64,000 nucleotides of DNA. Origin: Bacillota bacterium. Lineage in GTDB: Bacteria; Bacillota; Clostridia; Lachnospirales; Lachnospiraceae. The notes beneath the pieces are model-generated. The model was not told the origin of the DNA, ran no database searches, and was given only the letters and a program-made list of their open reading frames with translations. The DNA lies in contig JAEZKU010000056.1 in NCBI GenBank assembly GCA_023436065.1, forward strand, positions 4,306 to 68,305, in the 5' to 3' direction. The position numbers and the translations under genes were made by a program. Position 1 is the first letter of the stretch; every line of letters begins with the position of its first letter. Positions 27,229 through 36,135 of the stretch are shown piece by piece.

Positions 27229-28365
27229 TTAGTTTCTTTCGTAAATTCTATAATTATATCTGGAAAGCAGCGTAATTGCTTTCAATTGCGCCTCTTCCTC
27301 ATAAAACTCTATTCGGAGTACCCCTTCTTCAAACTCGCGGTTATGGATGATGCCAATATTCTTGATACTAATCTGGTTACTGGCGAGCAGAGTGGCAATC
27401 GTTGCGATTGCACCGGTTTCATCCGTGATATCGAGGTACACCTCAAACAGCTTCTTCATCAGACCAATGGATTTATTCGGTATGGAACTACGATATTCAC
27501 CGGCGGTATCAAACATCCGGTAAAGATAATCCTCATCCCCTGATGCTAGAGCATCTGAGGCTATCTGAAGGGTACGGATATACTCATCCAGCATTATTTT
27601 GATATCAGCAGCATTCGTCAGACAGATATTCTGCCACATAACAGGTGAGGAGGAGGCAATTCTCGTAATGTCCTTAAAACCTCCGGCTGCCAGAGAACGC
27701 ATCTTCTCGGCTTCGTCATCCGAATTACGGATCAGATTTACCAGCTGTGCTGCGATGATATGGGGAACATGGCTGATCGCGGCAGTGATTCTGTCATGTT
27801 CCTCAGCTTCCAGAATGATTGGGATGGACCCCATCCTTTCTACCAACTGATAGAGTAGCTTTGTCATCCATTCCGGAGTATTTGCTGTAGGTGTTAGGAT
27901 ATAGTAAGCATTTTCCAATAGCAGAGCATAGGAATTCAGGTAACCCGTCTTTTCCGAGCCGGTCATCGGATGCCCTCCGACGAACTGCGCCTCCAACCCC
28001 AATGCTTTGACTGCTTTATGAATATTTCCCTTAACGCTTCCAACATCCGTTAGGATGCAGTCAGAGTTCAACAGGGGCTTTAGTTGCTTTATGTATTCGA
28101 TATTAGATAAGACCGGGGCACACAGAAAGATGATGGCACAGTCCGGAAACTCTTCCTGAAGAGAAGAGGTAACCTTATCTAATACATGGTCAGAAAGTGC
28201 TGCCTGCAGATCCTTGCTTGGATGATCCTTGTGATAATCATAGGCAATCAGTGTATAGTTCGGATTAATCTTCTTCAAAGCCCTGGCAATAGAGCCACCG
28301 ATTAATCCAAAGCCGATAAATCCAATCTTAAAATCACTGCTAAAGTCGCTTTCCGAACCGTTCAT
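27229..28365 (-). CDS. tyrA: Prephenate dehydrogenase with C-terminal ACT domain
   Basis: This 378-residue enzyme oxidatively decarboxylates prephenate to 4-hydroxyphenylpyruvate, committing flux to tyrosine. The N-terminal Rossmann fold shows 'IGFIGFGLIGGSIARALKK', with 'LTDVGSVK' and 'FVGGHPMTGSEKTGY' as active-site regions and 'ISHVPHIIAAQLV' with the catalytic His. Residues about 310-378 form an ACT domain ('DITDETGAIATIATLLA') that probably mediates tyrosine feedback. GGAGG lies before the ATG. It lies between aroF and aroA, with gaps of about 70 bases on each side. Confidence 0.94.
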   Translation of the reverse strand: MNGSESDFSSDFKIGFIGFGLIGGSIARALKKINPNYTLIAYDYHKDHPSKDLQAALSDHVLDKVTSSLQEEFPDCAIIFLCAPVLSNIEYIKQLKPLLNSDCILTDVGSVKGNIHKAVKALGLEAQFVGGHPMTGSEKTGYLNSYALLLENAYYILTPTANTPEWMTKLLYQLVERMGSIPIILEAEEHDRITAAISHVPHIIAAQLVNLIRNSDDEAEKMRSLAAGGFKDITRIASSSPVMWQNICLTNAADIKIMLDEYIRTLQIASDALASGDEDYLYRMFDTAGEYRSSIPNKSIGLMKKLFEVYLDITDETGAIATIATLLASNQISIKNIGIIHNREFEEGVLRIEFYEEEAQLKAITLLSRYNYRIYERN

Positions 28366-28437
28366 GATATCCTCCGATATTCTATAGGAACATTTCCTAT
28401 GATAATTTTATAGTAGTAATGTGTCGTAAATCAGTTT

Positions 28438-29451
28438 TTAGAATTTCTTACCCATCAGTGTTGCCAGTGGCCGTAAATCCCTGGTCAGCTTCTCAAATTG
28501 TTCGAAGGTTAAGGATTGGGGACCATCCGATAAGGCACAGGAGGGATTGGGATGGGTCTCTATCATCAGACCGTCCGCACCTACGGCTACTGCGCTCATC
28601 GAGAGAGGCTTTACATAACCTCTGACACCGGTTGCATGGCTCGGATCAACTATAATTGGTAAATGACTCTTCTCCTTGATCACAGGAACGGCACTGATAT
28701 CCAATGTGTTTCTGGTAGCTGTTTCAAAGGTGCGGATACCGCGCTCACAAAGCACGACATTGGGGTTACCCTCAGCAATGATATATTCTGAAGCGTTAAG
28801 CCATTCATCAATTGTTGCGGAGAGACCGCGCTTTAATAATACCGGAAGACCGGATTTGCCGGCTTCCTTCAACAGATAAAAGTTCTGCATATTTCTTGCA
28901 CCGATCTGCAGCATATCCACATATTTCACGGCAGCTTCGATCGCATTCAGACTGGTAACCTCGCAGATGACGGGCAGACCGGTCTCTTCCCGTGCTTCCT
29001 TCATATAACGGAGACCTTCTTCCTCCAAGCCCTGGAAGGCATAGGGGGAGGTTCTCGGCTTGTAAGCACCGCCACGAAGAATCTGGGCTCCTGCCTTCTT
29101 GATGGCATGTGCGGTAGCCATCAGTTGCTCCTGGCTTTCCACGGCACAGGGACCTGACATGATCACCAGGGTGTCACCACCGATTTCTACATTTCCTACC
29201 TTCACTTTTGAGGGCTCTGGATGAAACTTACGATTGGCCAGCTTATAGCTTTCCGTTACGGCTACAATCTTATCTACATCCTCAAAAATCTCCAGATTTT
29301 GATCCTGTAGCTTAGACTTGTCACCGACAACACCGATAATCGTAACCTCTCTACCGGCGGAAATATGGGCGTCCAGTCCCTTGGACTCAATCATATTCTT
29401 AATTCGTTCTATAGACTCCTGTTTTGCCTGAGGCTTCATAACAATAATCAT
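28438..29451 (-). CDS. aroF: 3-deoxy-7-phosphoheptulonate synthase (DAHP synthase, type I-beta)
   Basis: This 337-residue enzyme condenses PEP and erythrose-4-phosphate, the entry step to aromatic amino acids. Residues 1-70 form a ferredoxin-like regulatory domain of the Thermotoga/Bacillus type, and the catalytic barrel follows with 'VIMSGPCAVES', 'LRGGAYKPRTSPYAFQG', 'LQIGARNMQN', 'LLKRGLSAT' and 'PIIVDPSHATG'. It is the first gene of the operon, behind a consensus promoter and a leader of about 300 bases. The SD AAGGGAG overlaps the end of a short aromatic-rich reading frame. Confidence 0.95.
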   Translation of the reverse strand: MIIVMKPQAKQESIERIKNMIESKGLDAHISAGREVTIIGVVGDKSKLQDQNLEIFEDVDKIVAVTESYKLANRKFHPEPSKVKVGNVEIGGDTLVIMSGPCAVESQEQLMATAHAIKKAGAQILRGGAYKPRTSPYAFQGLEEEGLRYMKEAREETGLPVICEVTSLNAIEAAVKYVDMLQIGARNMQNFYLLKEAGKSGLPVLLKRGLSATIDEWLNASEYIIAEGNPNVVLCERGIRTFETATRNTLDISAVPVIKEKSHLPIIVDPSHATGVRGYVKPLSMSAVAVGADGLMIETHPNPSCALSDGPQSLTFEQFEKLTRDLRPLATLMGKKF

Positions 29452-29457
29452 AATAAA

Positions 29458-29535
29458 TTACTCCCTTTCTTTCGTCCTTTCAATATTCTTACTAAATAAC
29501 CCACTCCATATGTATATAAAATAGAACATTCCCAT
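29458..29535 (-). promoter_or_regulatory. Putative leader peptide rich in aromatic codons before aroF
   Basis: A 25-codon frame from ATG at 29535 ends in TAA at 29458, six bases before the aroF ATG and in the same frame. Its first residues read 'MGMFYFIYIWSGLF', with Phe, Tyr and Trp at six of 14 positions. The aroF SD lies inside its last codons. There is no strong SD for the leader itself, and another frame through the same AT-rich sequence is also aromatic-rich, so chance is a serious alternative. Confidence 0.35.
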
Positions 29536-29762
29536 ACTTAAATGTTATATAAAATAATACATTATTCAGAACGACAATATAAGCAAGCGTTCCTCCTTCT
29601 TGCGGAGGTATGTGCCTGACAGTGGCTGCCTGTTCATAAAATAGGCAGCACTGGCGCGACTGTAGCAGGATAATCTTGAAAAGTAATGATAATACAGCCA
29701 CGAAATATTTGTAACCTATCGTTTTTCATCGTTTTTTGACTTGTTAACGTAACTGTTTTGTC

Positions 29763-29791
29763 ATTATACTCCATGTTTTTTGTAGTGTCAA
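29763..29791 (-). promoter_or_regulatory. Consensus promoter of the aroF-tyrA-aroA operon
   Basis: On the minus strand TTGACA (29791-29786) and TATAAT (29768-29763) are both perfect, with a 17-base spacer. Transcription would start near 29756, giving a leader of about 300 bases with hairpins at about 29615-29655 and 29587-29610. Confidence 0.85.
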
Positions 29792-29863
29792 TACTCTATT
29801 GCGTTGAAGCGCAACGGTTTAACGCGCAAAAGAATAAACTTTGTTAATAATTACATAAAACTA

Positions 29864-29892
29864 TTGTAAATCGTAAGCCTGTCTAGTAAAAT
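29864..29892 (+). promoter_or_regulatory. Probable promoter of the EF-G-like gene
   Basis: TTGTAA at 29864-29869 and TAAAAT at 29887-29892 have a 17-base spacer. It is divergent from the aro promoter, and the ~70 bases between hold TTGCG/CGCAA repeats. Confidence 0.45.
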
Positions 29893-30010
29893 ATACTAAG
29901 AGGTATCTATGGTCAACTTAACGTTGTTAAGCGATACGAAAACATTTTGCTGCTCTTGCAAGGTGCGACGGACCCTACTACTTACTATAAGCGTATTGGA
30001 GGAAATCGAA

Positions 30011-32098
30011 ATGAATGTTTACTCTTCGGAAAAGATTCGTAATGTTGTTTTGTTAGGCCACGGTGGCTGTGGCAAGACTACTTTAGTCGAAGCCATAGCG
30101 TATACAACAGGAGTTCTCAAACGTCAGGGAAAAGTGGAAGAGGGAAGTACAATCAGTGATTATGATAAGGAAGAACAAAAGAGATTGTTCTCCATCAGTA
30201 CAACAGTAGTACCAATCATCTTTGAAGACATCAAGATTAACTTTTTAGACACGCCGGGTTACTTTGACTTTGTAGGTGAAGTAGAGGAAGCATTGGAAGC
30301 GGCGGACGCAGCAGTAATTGTAGTTTCAGCGAAAGCAGGAGTTGAAGTAGGTACAATAAAGGCTTGGGATTTTTGCGAGAAGTATCATTTACCCAGAATA
30401 TTCTTTATAACAGATATGGATGATGATAACGCAAGTTATCGTGAAGTAGTTGAAAAATTAACAGAGCTTTACGGAAAGAAGATCGCTCCGTTTCATATTC
30501 CGATCAGGGAAAACGAAAAATTCGTGGGATTTGTTAATGTTGTTAAGATGGCCGGAAGAAGATTTACCACAGCCAGCAACTATGAAGAGTGTGAAATCCC
30601 CGATTATAGTCAGGAAAATCTTTCGAAGTTCAGGGAAGTCCTTCTGGATGCAGTAGCTGAGACCAGTGAGGAACTGATGGATAAGTATTTCGCGGGTGAA
30701 GAATTTACCCAGGAAGAAATCTCCATGGCACTTCGAAATAATGTGATAGATGGTACTGTTGTTCCTGTTATGTGTGGTTCCGGTATTCATGCACAGGGTA
30801 CTACGATGCTGTTACAGGCAATCGAAAAATATTTCCCGGATCCTTCCAAGGTTACTATCCAAGGGAAGAATGTAAAGACCGGTGAAACCTTTGAAGGTAA
30901 TTACGATGAGAAGAAACCTTTTTCAGCCAGAGTATTTAAGACGATCGCTGACCCGTTCATCGGTAAGTTTTCCTTATTTAAGGTATGCTCCGGTGTGTTA
31001 AAGTCAGATATGACGGTTTGTAACTCCGATAGGGATACTGAGGAGAAGGTGAACCGTATCTATGTGCTCAGAGGCAAGGAGCAGATAGAGGTGAACGAGC
31101 TTCGTGCAGGTGATATCGGTGCACTCGGTAAGCTGTCCGAGACTGTGACAGGGGATACCTTATCCACGAAGGCAACACCGATTGTTTATGATAGGATCAC
31201 TGTTTCAACACCTTATACCTATCAACGCTTCAAGACCAAGAACAAGGGGGATGACGATAAGGTATCCCAGGCTCTCGGTAAGCTGATGGATGAAGACCTT
31301 ACGCTGAAGGTAGTGAATGATAAGGAGAACAGACAGACCTTAATATATGGAATCGGCGAACAGCATCTGGATGTTGTAGTAAATAAACTTTTAACCAAAT
31401 ATAAGGTTGATATTGAAGTTATGAAACCCAGAGTACCTTTCCGCGAGACACTTCGTAAAAAAGTACGTGTTCAGGGCAAATATAAAAAGCAATCCGGTGG
31501 ACATGGTCAGTACGGAGATGTTCATATTGAATTTGAGCCCTCCGGAGATATGGAGAAGCCTTATGTTTTTGAAGAGAAGATATTCGGTGGTTCTGTACCT
31601 AGGAACTTCTTCCCTGCAGTAGAAAAGGGTATTGCTGAAAGTGTAATCAAAGGGCCTGTTGCAGGTTATCCGGTTGTAGGTGTGAAAGCAACTCTGGTGG
31701 ATGGTTCCTACCATCCGGTAGACTCTTCAGAAATGGCGTTCAAGATGGCCACCATCCAAGCCTTCAAGCAGGGCTTTATGGAGGCTTCGCCGGTATTATT
31801 GGAGCCGATTGCATCCCTTAAGGTATTGGTTCCGGATAAGTTCACCGGAGATATCATGGGTGATCTGAATAAGAGACGAGGCAGAGTTCTGGGTATGAAC
31901 CCTGTAGCAGGTGGTAAACAGGAAATCGTAGCAGATATTCCGATGTCCGAATTATATGGATATTCCACGGATCTTCGCTCCATGACCGGTGGTATCGGTG
32001 ACTTCTCCTATGAATTTGCCCGCTATGAGCAGGCTCCTTCCGATGTACAGCAGAAGGTAATAGAAGAGAATGCGAAGGAAGAGCAAGCTGAAGAATAA
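30011..32098 (+). CDS. Elongation factor G-like translational GTPase
   Basis: This 695-residue protein has the full EF-G layout: GTPase domain, domain II, and domains III-V ending in an EF-G C-terminus. G1 is 'GHGGCGKTT' and G3 is 'DTPGYFDF'. The G4 motif reads T134-D-M-D137 instead of the usual N-K-x-D, a deviation that marks it as a paralogue rather than the housekeeping EF-G. Domain IV retains 'KQSGGHGQYGDVHIEFEP'. The start at 30011 has GGAGG upstream; an in-frame ATG at 29909 would add 34 unconserved residues. The role could be translocation under stress or ribosome recycling. It is not a close TetM match. Confidence 0.88.
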   Translation: MNVYSSEKIRNVVLLGHGGCGKTTLVEAIAYTTGVLKRQGKVEEGSTISDYDKEEQKRLFSISTTVVPIIFEDIKINFLDTPGYFDFVGEVEEALEAADAAVIVVSAKAGVEVGTIKAWDFCEKYHLPRIFFITDMDDDNASYREVVEKLTELYGKKIAPFHIPIRENEKFVGFVNVVKMAGRRFTTASNYEECEIPDYSQENLSKFREVLLDAVAETSEELMDKYFAGEEFTQEEISMALRNNVIDGTVVPVMCGSGIHAQGTTMLLQAIEKYFPDPSKVTIQGKNVKTGETFEGNYDEKKPFSARVFKTIADPFIGKFSLFKVCSGVLKSDMTVCNSDRDTEEKVNRIYVLRGKEQIEVNELRAGDIGALGKLSETVTGDTLSTKATPIVYDRITVSTPYTYQRFKTKNKGDDDKVSQALGKLMDEDLTLKVVNDKENRQTLIYGIGEQHLDVVVNKLLTKYKVDIEVMKPRVPFRETLRKKVRVQGKYKKQSGGHGQYGDVHIEFEPSGDMEKPYVFEEKIFGGSVPRNFFPAVEKGIAESVIKGPVAGYPVVGVKATLVDGSYHPVDSSEMAFKMATIQAFKQGFMEASPVLLEPIASLKVLVPDKFTGDIMGDLNKRRGRVLGMNPVAGGKQEIVADIPMSELYGYSTDLRSMTGGIGDFSYEFARYEQAPSDVQQKVIEENAKEEQAEE

Positions 32099-32222
32099 TT
32101 AATACTAATTAATACTATTAGTACAATTAAATTGACTTTATGCCTACAGGTAGTTAGAATAGCTATTGGATAGTTCATCTGGTGTAGAGCAGAAGTAATA
32201 ATAATAATCCAATTGATTTATG

Positions 32223-32310
32223 GAGGCCATCCTCAGATAATACCTATTTAGGTTTTGTTGTACGGAATTCAGATGACTGCAACGGCTTGACGGAATGGCC
32301 TCTATTTTAT
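32223..32310 (+). promoter_or_regulatory. Three-way-junction-like structured element before the NCS2 permease
   Basis: GAGGCCAT (32223-32230) pairs with ATGGCCTC (32295-32302) and encloses two hairpins: ACCT/AGGT (32242-32245 with 32250-32253) and GTTGTA/TGCAAC (32257-32262 with 32278-32283). TATTTTATT follows. It could be a terminator of the EF-G gene or a regulatory leader of the permease. The layout recalls purine riboswitches, but the conserved junction bases are missing. Confidence 0.45.
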
Positions 32311-32432
32311 TGTAATTACGGTGAAAACTCTTACTAGCTGTGTTTTTGGGGAAGGAACTATTTTAGGGGATGTATATAAAGGGAATATCAAAGGATACCC
32401 TTTTTATAAAAACAATTAGAAGGAGAGTTTTT

Positions 32433-33851
32433 ATGGAAAAGTTTTTCAAGCTTAAAGAAAATGGGACAAACGTTTCCACAGAAGTTGTAGCCGGCTTAAC
32501 CACATTCTTTGCCATGGCTTACATTATCTTTGTGAATCCGCAGATGTTGTCTCAGACAGGAGTACCATACGGTGCTGTATTTTTGGCGACTATCATTGCT
32601 TCAGTAGCCGGAACTCTGGTTATGGGTCTTTTTGCAAATGTTCCATATGCACAAGCCCCGGGTATGGGACTCAATGCTTTCTTTACGTATACTGTTGTAT
32701 TTGCCCTTGGATTTACTTGGAAACAGGCATTGGCTATGGTATTCCTTTGTGGTATCATCAACATCATTATCACAGTTACTAAGATTCGTAAGCTTATCAT
32801 CAAAGCAATCCCCGAGAGCCTTCAGCATGCAATCGGCGGAGGTATCGGTATCTTTATCGCTTACATTGGTGTGAAGGATGCCGGCTTACTTACTTTTACC
32901 TCGGATCCGGGAAAGAATATTGTATTAGACAGCGGAACAGTGATTGCGGACTCAAGCATCGTTCCTGCACTGGCTGAATTTAATAATCTTAAGCTTATTC
33001 TTGTATTAATCGGTATCATATTAACCTTTGTATTATTGGTACTTAAGGTAAAGGGTTCTATTTTCATCAGCATCATTGCTACTACCATCATCGGTATCCC
33101 GATGGGTATTACAAAATTATCAGGTTTAGGTACAACTGCTAATCTGTCTTCCTGCATCAGCGATCTTGGGACAACCTTCGGAGCTGCATTCGGCAGTGAG
33201 GGTATGTTATCCTTCTTCGATGATCCATCAAAACTGCCGCTGATTCTGATGACAATCTTTGCGTTCAGCTTGTCTGATACCTTCGATACAATCGGTACCT
33301 TCATCGGAACCGGCAGAAGAACCGGTATCTTCAATGCAAATGATGAAAAGGCTCTTGAGTCCGGCTCAGGTTTTAATACTAAGATGGACAAGGCTCTCTT
33401 TGCAGACTCTATCGCAACCAGTGTTGGTGCTATTTTCGGAACCTCTAATACAACTACTTATGTTGAGAGTGCCGCAGGTATCGAAGCAGGTGGACGTACC
33501 GGTCTGACCTCAGTAGTTACCGCAGCTTGCTTTGCTTTAGCTACGTTCCTTGCTCCTGTAGTAGGTATTATTCCTTCTCAGGCAACTGCACCCGCTTTGA
33601 TTGCTGTAGGTGTTATGATGTTAGCTTCCTTTGCAGATGTGAAGTGGACAGAGCTTGAGGATGCAATTCCTGCATTCTTTGCAGCAATCTTCATGGCATT
33701 TTGCTATAGCATCTCTTATGGTATTGCAGGTGGCTTTATATTCTACTGCATCATTAAGACTGTAAAAGGTAAAGCTAAAGAAGTCAGCCCCGTTATTTGG
33801 ATTGCTTCTGCACTGTTTATTGCAAACTTCGCTATTCTTGCAATTCTCTAA
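32433..33851 (+). CDS. NCS2-family purine permease (AzgA/GhxP-like)
   Basis: This 472-residue membrane protein of about 12-14 helices matches the AzgA branch of NCS2 transporters: 'EVVAGLTTFFAMAYIIFVNP' near the N-terminus, 'APGMGLNAFFTY', 'SFSLSDTFDTIGTFIGT'-like spacing in the middle, and 'TSVGAIFGTSNTTTYVESAA' in the substrate-site region. The family imports adenine, guanine or hypoxanthine with protons. The ATG at 32433 follows AAGGAG; the 21-codon upstream extension lacks a site. A strong terminator follows. Confidence 0.9.
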   Translation: MEKFFKLKENGTNVSTEVVAGLTTFFAMAYIIFVNPQMLSQTGVPYGAVFLATIIASVAGTLVMGLFANVPYAQAPGMGLNAFFTYTVVFALGFTWKQALAMVFLCGIINIIITVTKIRKLIIKAIPESLQHAIGGGIGIFIAYIGVKDAGLLTFTSDPGKNIVLDSGTVIADSSIVPALAEFNNLKLILVLIGIILTFVLLVLKVKGSIFISIIATTIIGIPMGITKLSGLGTTANLSSCISDLGTTFGAAFGSEGMLSFFDDPSKLPLILMTIFAFSLSDTFDTIGTFIGTGRRTGIFNANDEKALESGSGFNTKMDKALFADSIATSVGAIFGTSNTTTYVESAAGIEAGGRTGLTSVVTAACFALATFLAPVVGIIPSQATAPALIAVGVMMLASFADVKWTELEDAIPAFFAAIFMAFCYSISYGIAGGFIFYCIIKTVKGKAKEVSPVIWIASALFIANFAILAIL

Positions 33852-33881
33852 GCACTATTAACTAAAAAAAAAGAACATACT

Positions 33882-33927
33882 CCAGGGTACTGTTACCTTA
33901 ATACAAGGTACAGTACCCTGGTTTTTT
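33882..33927 (+). terminator. Intrinsic terminator after the NCS2 permease
   Basis: CCAGGGTACTGT (from 33882) pairs with ACAGTACCCTGG (to 33921) through an inner ACCTT/AAGGT stem and is followed by six T residues. Confidence 0.85.
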
Positions 33928-34053
33928 ATATGAAATATGTATTTCATGTAGAATAAGTGCCGTTTCATGCGGCTGAAGTGCATTACGGAAAATTTGTGAT
34001 AGAATAAAGGTATCAATTTTTTCTAATGTACATAACAAAATGGAGGATTCAAA

Positions 34054-34563
34054 ATGAAAAAATTACTTGTTTTAATGATGGCACTCATTCTTTCCCTTAG
34101 TTTTATAGCCTGTGGAGGAGAAGAAGTTACACTTCAAAGTCAGACGGTCAACGAGCTTACTCTTGATGTTCCAAGTGATTTCGGTGAATTCAGTGAAATA
34201 GCAGAACAAATCAAATTGGCAGCAAACGAAGACAGCACGGCTACTATTACGGTCTCAGAACGTGTGGATGCACAGGGGGTAACCATCGACCTTTGGGATG
34301 AAGAGACATTTATCGCATCTGCGCTGAATGGCTTTGGTGATTTACAGGTCCTTGAGTTTAGCAATACAGCGTCAGCTGCCGGAAGCCCTGCAGTATTTGC
34401 TCATTATACCGGAAAGAACTCAGGTGATGTACCGGTTGAGGGGTACATGTATTTTATATACTATGATGATGGCACATTTCAATCAATTGCGTTCAGCTTT
34501 AACAAAGATGGCGATACTTCGCTGAAGCAGAACATAAACGCAATTATGGACAGTATGAGATAA
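34054..34563 (+). CDS. Small secreted lipoprotein of unknown function
   Basis: This 169-residue protein starts with a lipoprotein signal peptide: 'MKKLLVLMMALILSL' then a lipobox ending in 'FIAC', so Cys20 would be lipidated and the protein held on the outer face of the membrane. The mature part is acidic and beta-rich ('LTLDVPSDFGEFSEIAEQIK'), ending 'INAIMDSMR', and looks like the small fold in which an N-terminal strand pattern is followed by a helix. I know no specific role. GGAGGATT precedes the ATG. A very long hairpin follows. Confidence 0.8.
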   Translation: MKKLLVLMMALILSLSFIACGGEEVTLQSQTVNELTLDVPSDFGEFSEIAEQIKLAANEDSTATITVSERVDAQGVTIDLWDEETFIASALNGFGDLQVLEFSNTASAAGSPAVFAHYTGKNSGDVPVEGYMYFIYYDDGTFQSIAFSFNKDGDTSLKQNINAIMDSMR

Positions 34564-34612
34564 GAAGGTAATTATCAGTAGTCGCGATAGGCTGTTTACA
34601 GTGAGGGTAAAT

Positions 34613-34666
34613 AATAGAAGGTGAAAGGACCGGCATTTTACAATGTCGGTCCTTTCACCTTCTATT
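34613..34666. terminator. Bidirectional terminator (lipoprotein gene / trkH)
   Basis: Twenty-five-bp arms (34613-34637 and 34642-34666), paired throughout with one G-U wobble, enclose a four-base loop between two convergent genes. Confidence 0.8.
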
Positions 34667-34687
34667 GAAGTAATATGAATAATTACA

Positions 34688-36121
34688 TTATTTCTTCCAC
34701 GTACTAGGTGAAAATAGCAGGATCAATGGAAATAATTCAAGTCTACCGGCAAGCATGTCTATCATCATCACGATCTTCGATAGAGGTGAAAAGGAACTAA
34801 AGTTACCCATTGGACCAACGATCTCAAGTCCCGGTCCCACATTATTGAGGGTAGCCGCTACAGCGGTGAAGCTACTTGTGAAATCGAAATTATCTAATGA
34901 AACAATGATAAAGGATACAGTAAATAAAAACATATAAGAGATAAAAAATACGTTAATGGAGCGCATGGTTTCGTGCTCAATTTTATGGCCGTCAAATTTT
35001 AAGATCTTAATGCTTCGTTTATGAAGGAGATAGGATAATTCTTTTCCCACCGTTTTAAACAGAATAGTGATACGTGATACCTTTATACCACCGGCTGTCG
35101 ATCCCGCACAGGCACCGATAAACATGAGTACTACAAGTATGGATTTAGAAAAGGTTGGCCATTGATTAAAATCTACAGTTGCATAACCTGTGGTTGTGAT
35201 AACTGAAGCTACCTGGAATGCGGTAACCTGAATTGACTTAAGGAAACCTTTCATACCTCCAAGATTAAAAGAAATCAATACAATGGCAGTAAATACGATA
35301 AGAAAATAACTCCGCAGCTCCTCACTTTTCATAGCTGTTTTAAATTTTCGGAATAAAAGCAGGTAGTATATGTTGAAATTAACACCAAACAATAACATGA
35401 ATATGGTTATCACATTCTGGTCATAGATGGAATAAGATGCAATACCTGAATTTTTGATGGCAAATCCACCTGTTCCTGCAGTACCGAAGGTTAATGTTAC
35501 AGCATCAAACATGGGCATATTACCAAGCGATAATAGTAGGATCTGTAGTAAGGTCATTCCTATATAGAGCGCGTATAAGATAATTGCTGTTGTTTTTATC
35601 TTTGGAACGAGTTTTTCAATGGAGGGTCCGGGGCTTTCTGCACGAAGGATATGCATGCGTTCGCCACCTGTTAATGGAAGAATGGCTAGTATGAATACAA
35701 GAATACCCATACCTCCGATCCAATGAGTAAAGCTCCTCCAAAACAGCATACAATAGGAGAGAGCCTCGACATCCTTAAGGATGCTGGAGCCTGTTGTTGT
35801 AAAGCCGGAGATAACCTCAAACAGCGCATCAATATAGCTGGGGATCTCATCGCTGATGTAGAAGGGCAATGCTCCTACAATACTGAGAACAATCCAGCCT
35901 AAAGCCACGCTTACAAAGCCCTCCTTTGAGAAAAATATTCTGCTCTTCGGTTTATGGAGGATCAGAGGGATACCGATCAATAAGCATAATCCAAGTGTAA
36001 TTAAGAAAGCATATCCGCTTTTTTCTCCATAAATGATGGCTACGATAATCGGGAGGGACAGTAATCCTGCTTCAACAGTTAATATCCAACCTATGATATA
36101 AAGAACAATTGATTTATTCAT
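34688..36121 (-). CDS. trkH: Potassium uptake protein TrkH (membrane subunit)
   Basis: This 477-residue membrane protein has four pore-loop repeats of the SKT superfamily. The selectivity-filter segments are visible as 'ISGFTTTGSS', 'FGTAGTGGFA', 'VITTTGYATV' and 'LNNVGPGL'. It conducts potassium (or sodium) under control of the cytosolic TrkA ring. It lies 14 bases behind trkA on the minus strand, in the order trkA-trkH, and ends at the long bidirectional hairpin. Confidence 0.93.
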   Translation of the reverse strand: MNKSIVLYIIGWILTVEAGLLSLPIIVAIIYGEKSGYAFLITLGLCLLIGIPLILHKPKSRIFFSKEGFVSVALGWIVLSIVGALPFYISDEIPSYIDALFEVISGFTTTGSSILKDVEALSYCMLFWRSFTHWIGGMGILVFILAILPLTGGERMHILRAESPGPSIEKLVPKIKTTAIILYALYIGMTLLQILLLSLGNMPMFDAVTLTFGTAGTGGFAIKNSGIASYSIYDQNVITIFMLLFGVNFNIYYLLLFRKFKTAMKSEELRSYFLIVFTAIVLISFNLGGMKGFLKSIQVTAFQVASVITTTGYATVDFNQWPTFSKSILVVLMFIGACAGSTAGGIKVSRITILFKTVGKELSYLLHKRSIKILKFDGHKIEHETMRSINVFFISYMFLFTVSFIIVSLDNFDFTSSFTAVAATLNNVGPGLEIVGPMGNFSSFSPLSKIVMMIDMLAGRLELFPLILLFSPSTWKK

Positions 36122-36135
36122 ATAGGCACCCTTTT

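Noticed and set aside
29492..29701. A 69-codon frame in the aro leader as a real protein
   Set aside because: It starts at GTG without an RBS and crosses hairpins. Only the shorter frame ending just before aroF was kept, as a low-confidence leader peptide.
29452..29755. T-box leader for the aromatic operon
   Set aside because: No TGGNACCGCG-type antiterminator sequence or terminator was found in the leader.
32223..32310. Classical purine riboswitch
   Set aside because: The layout is suggestive, but the conserved J1/2, J2/3 and J3/1 bases and the loop-loop complementarity are missing.
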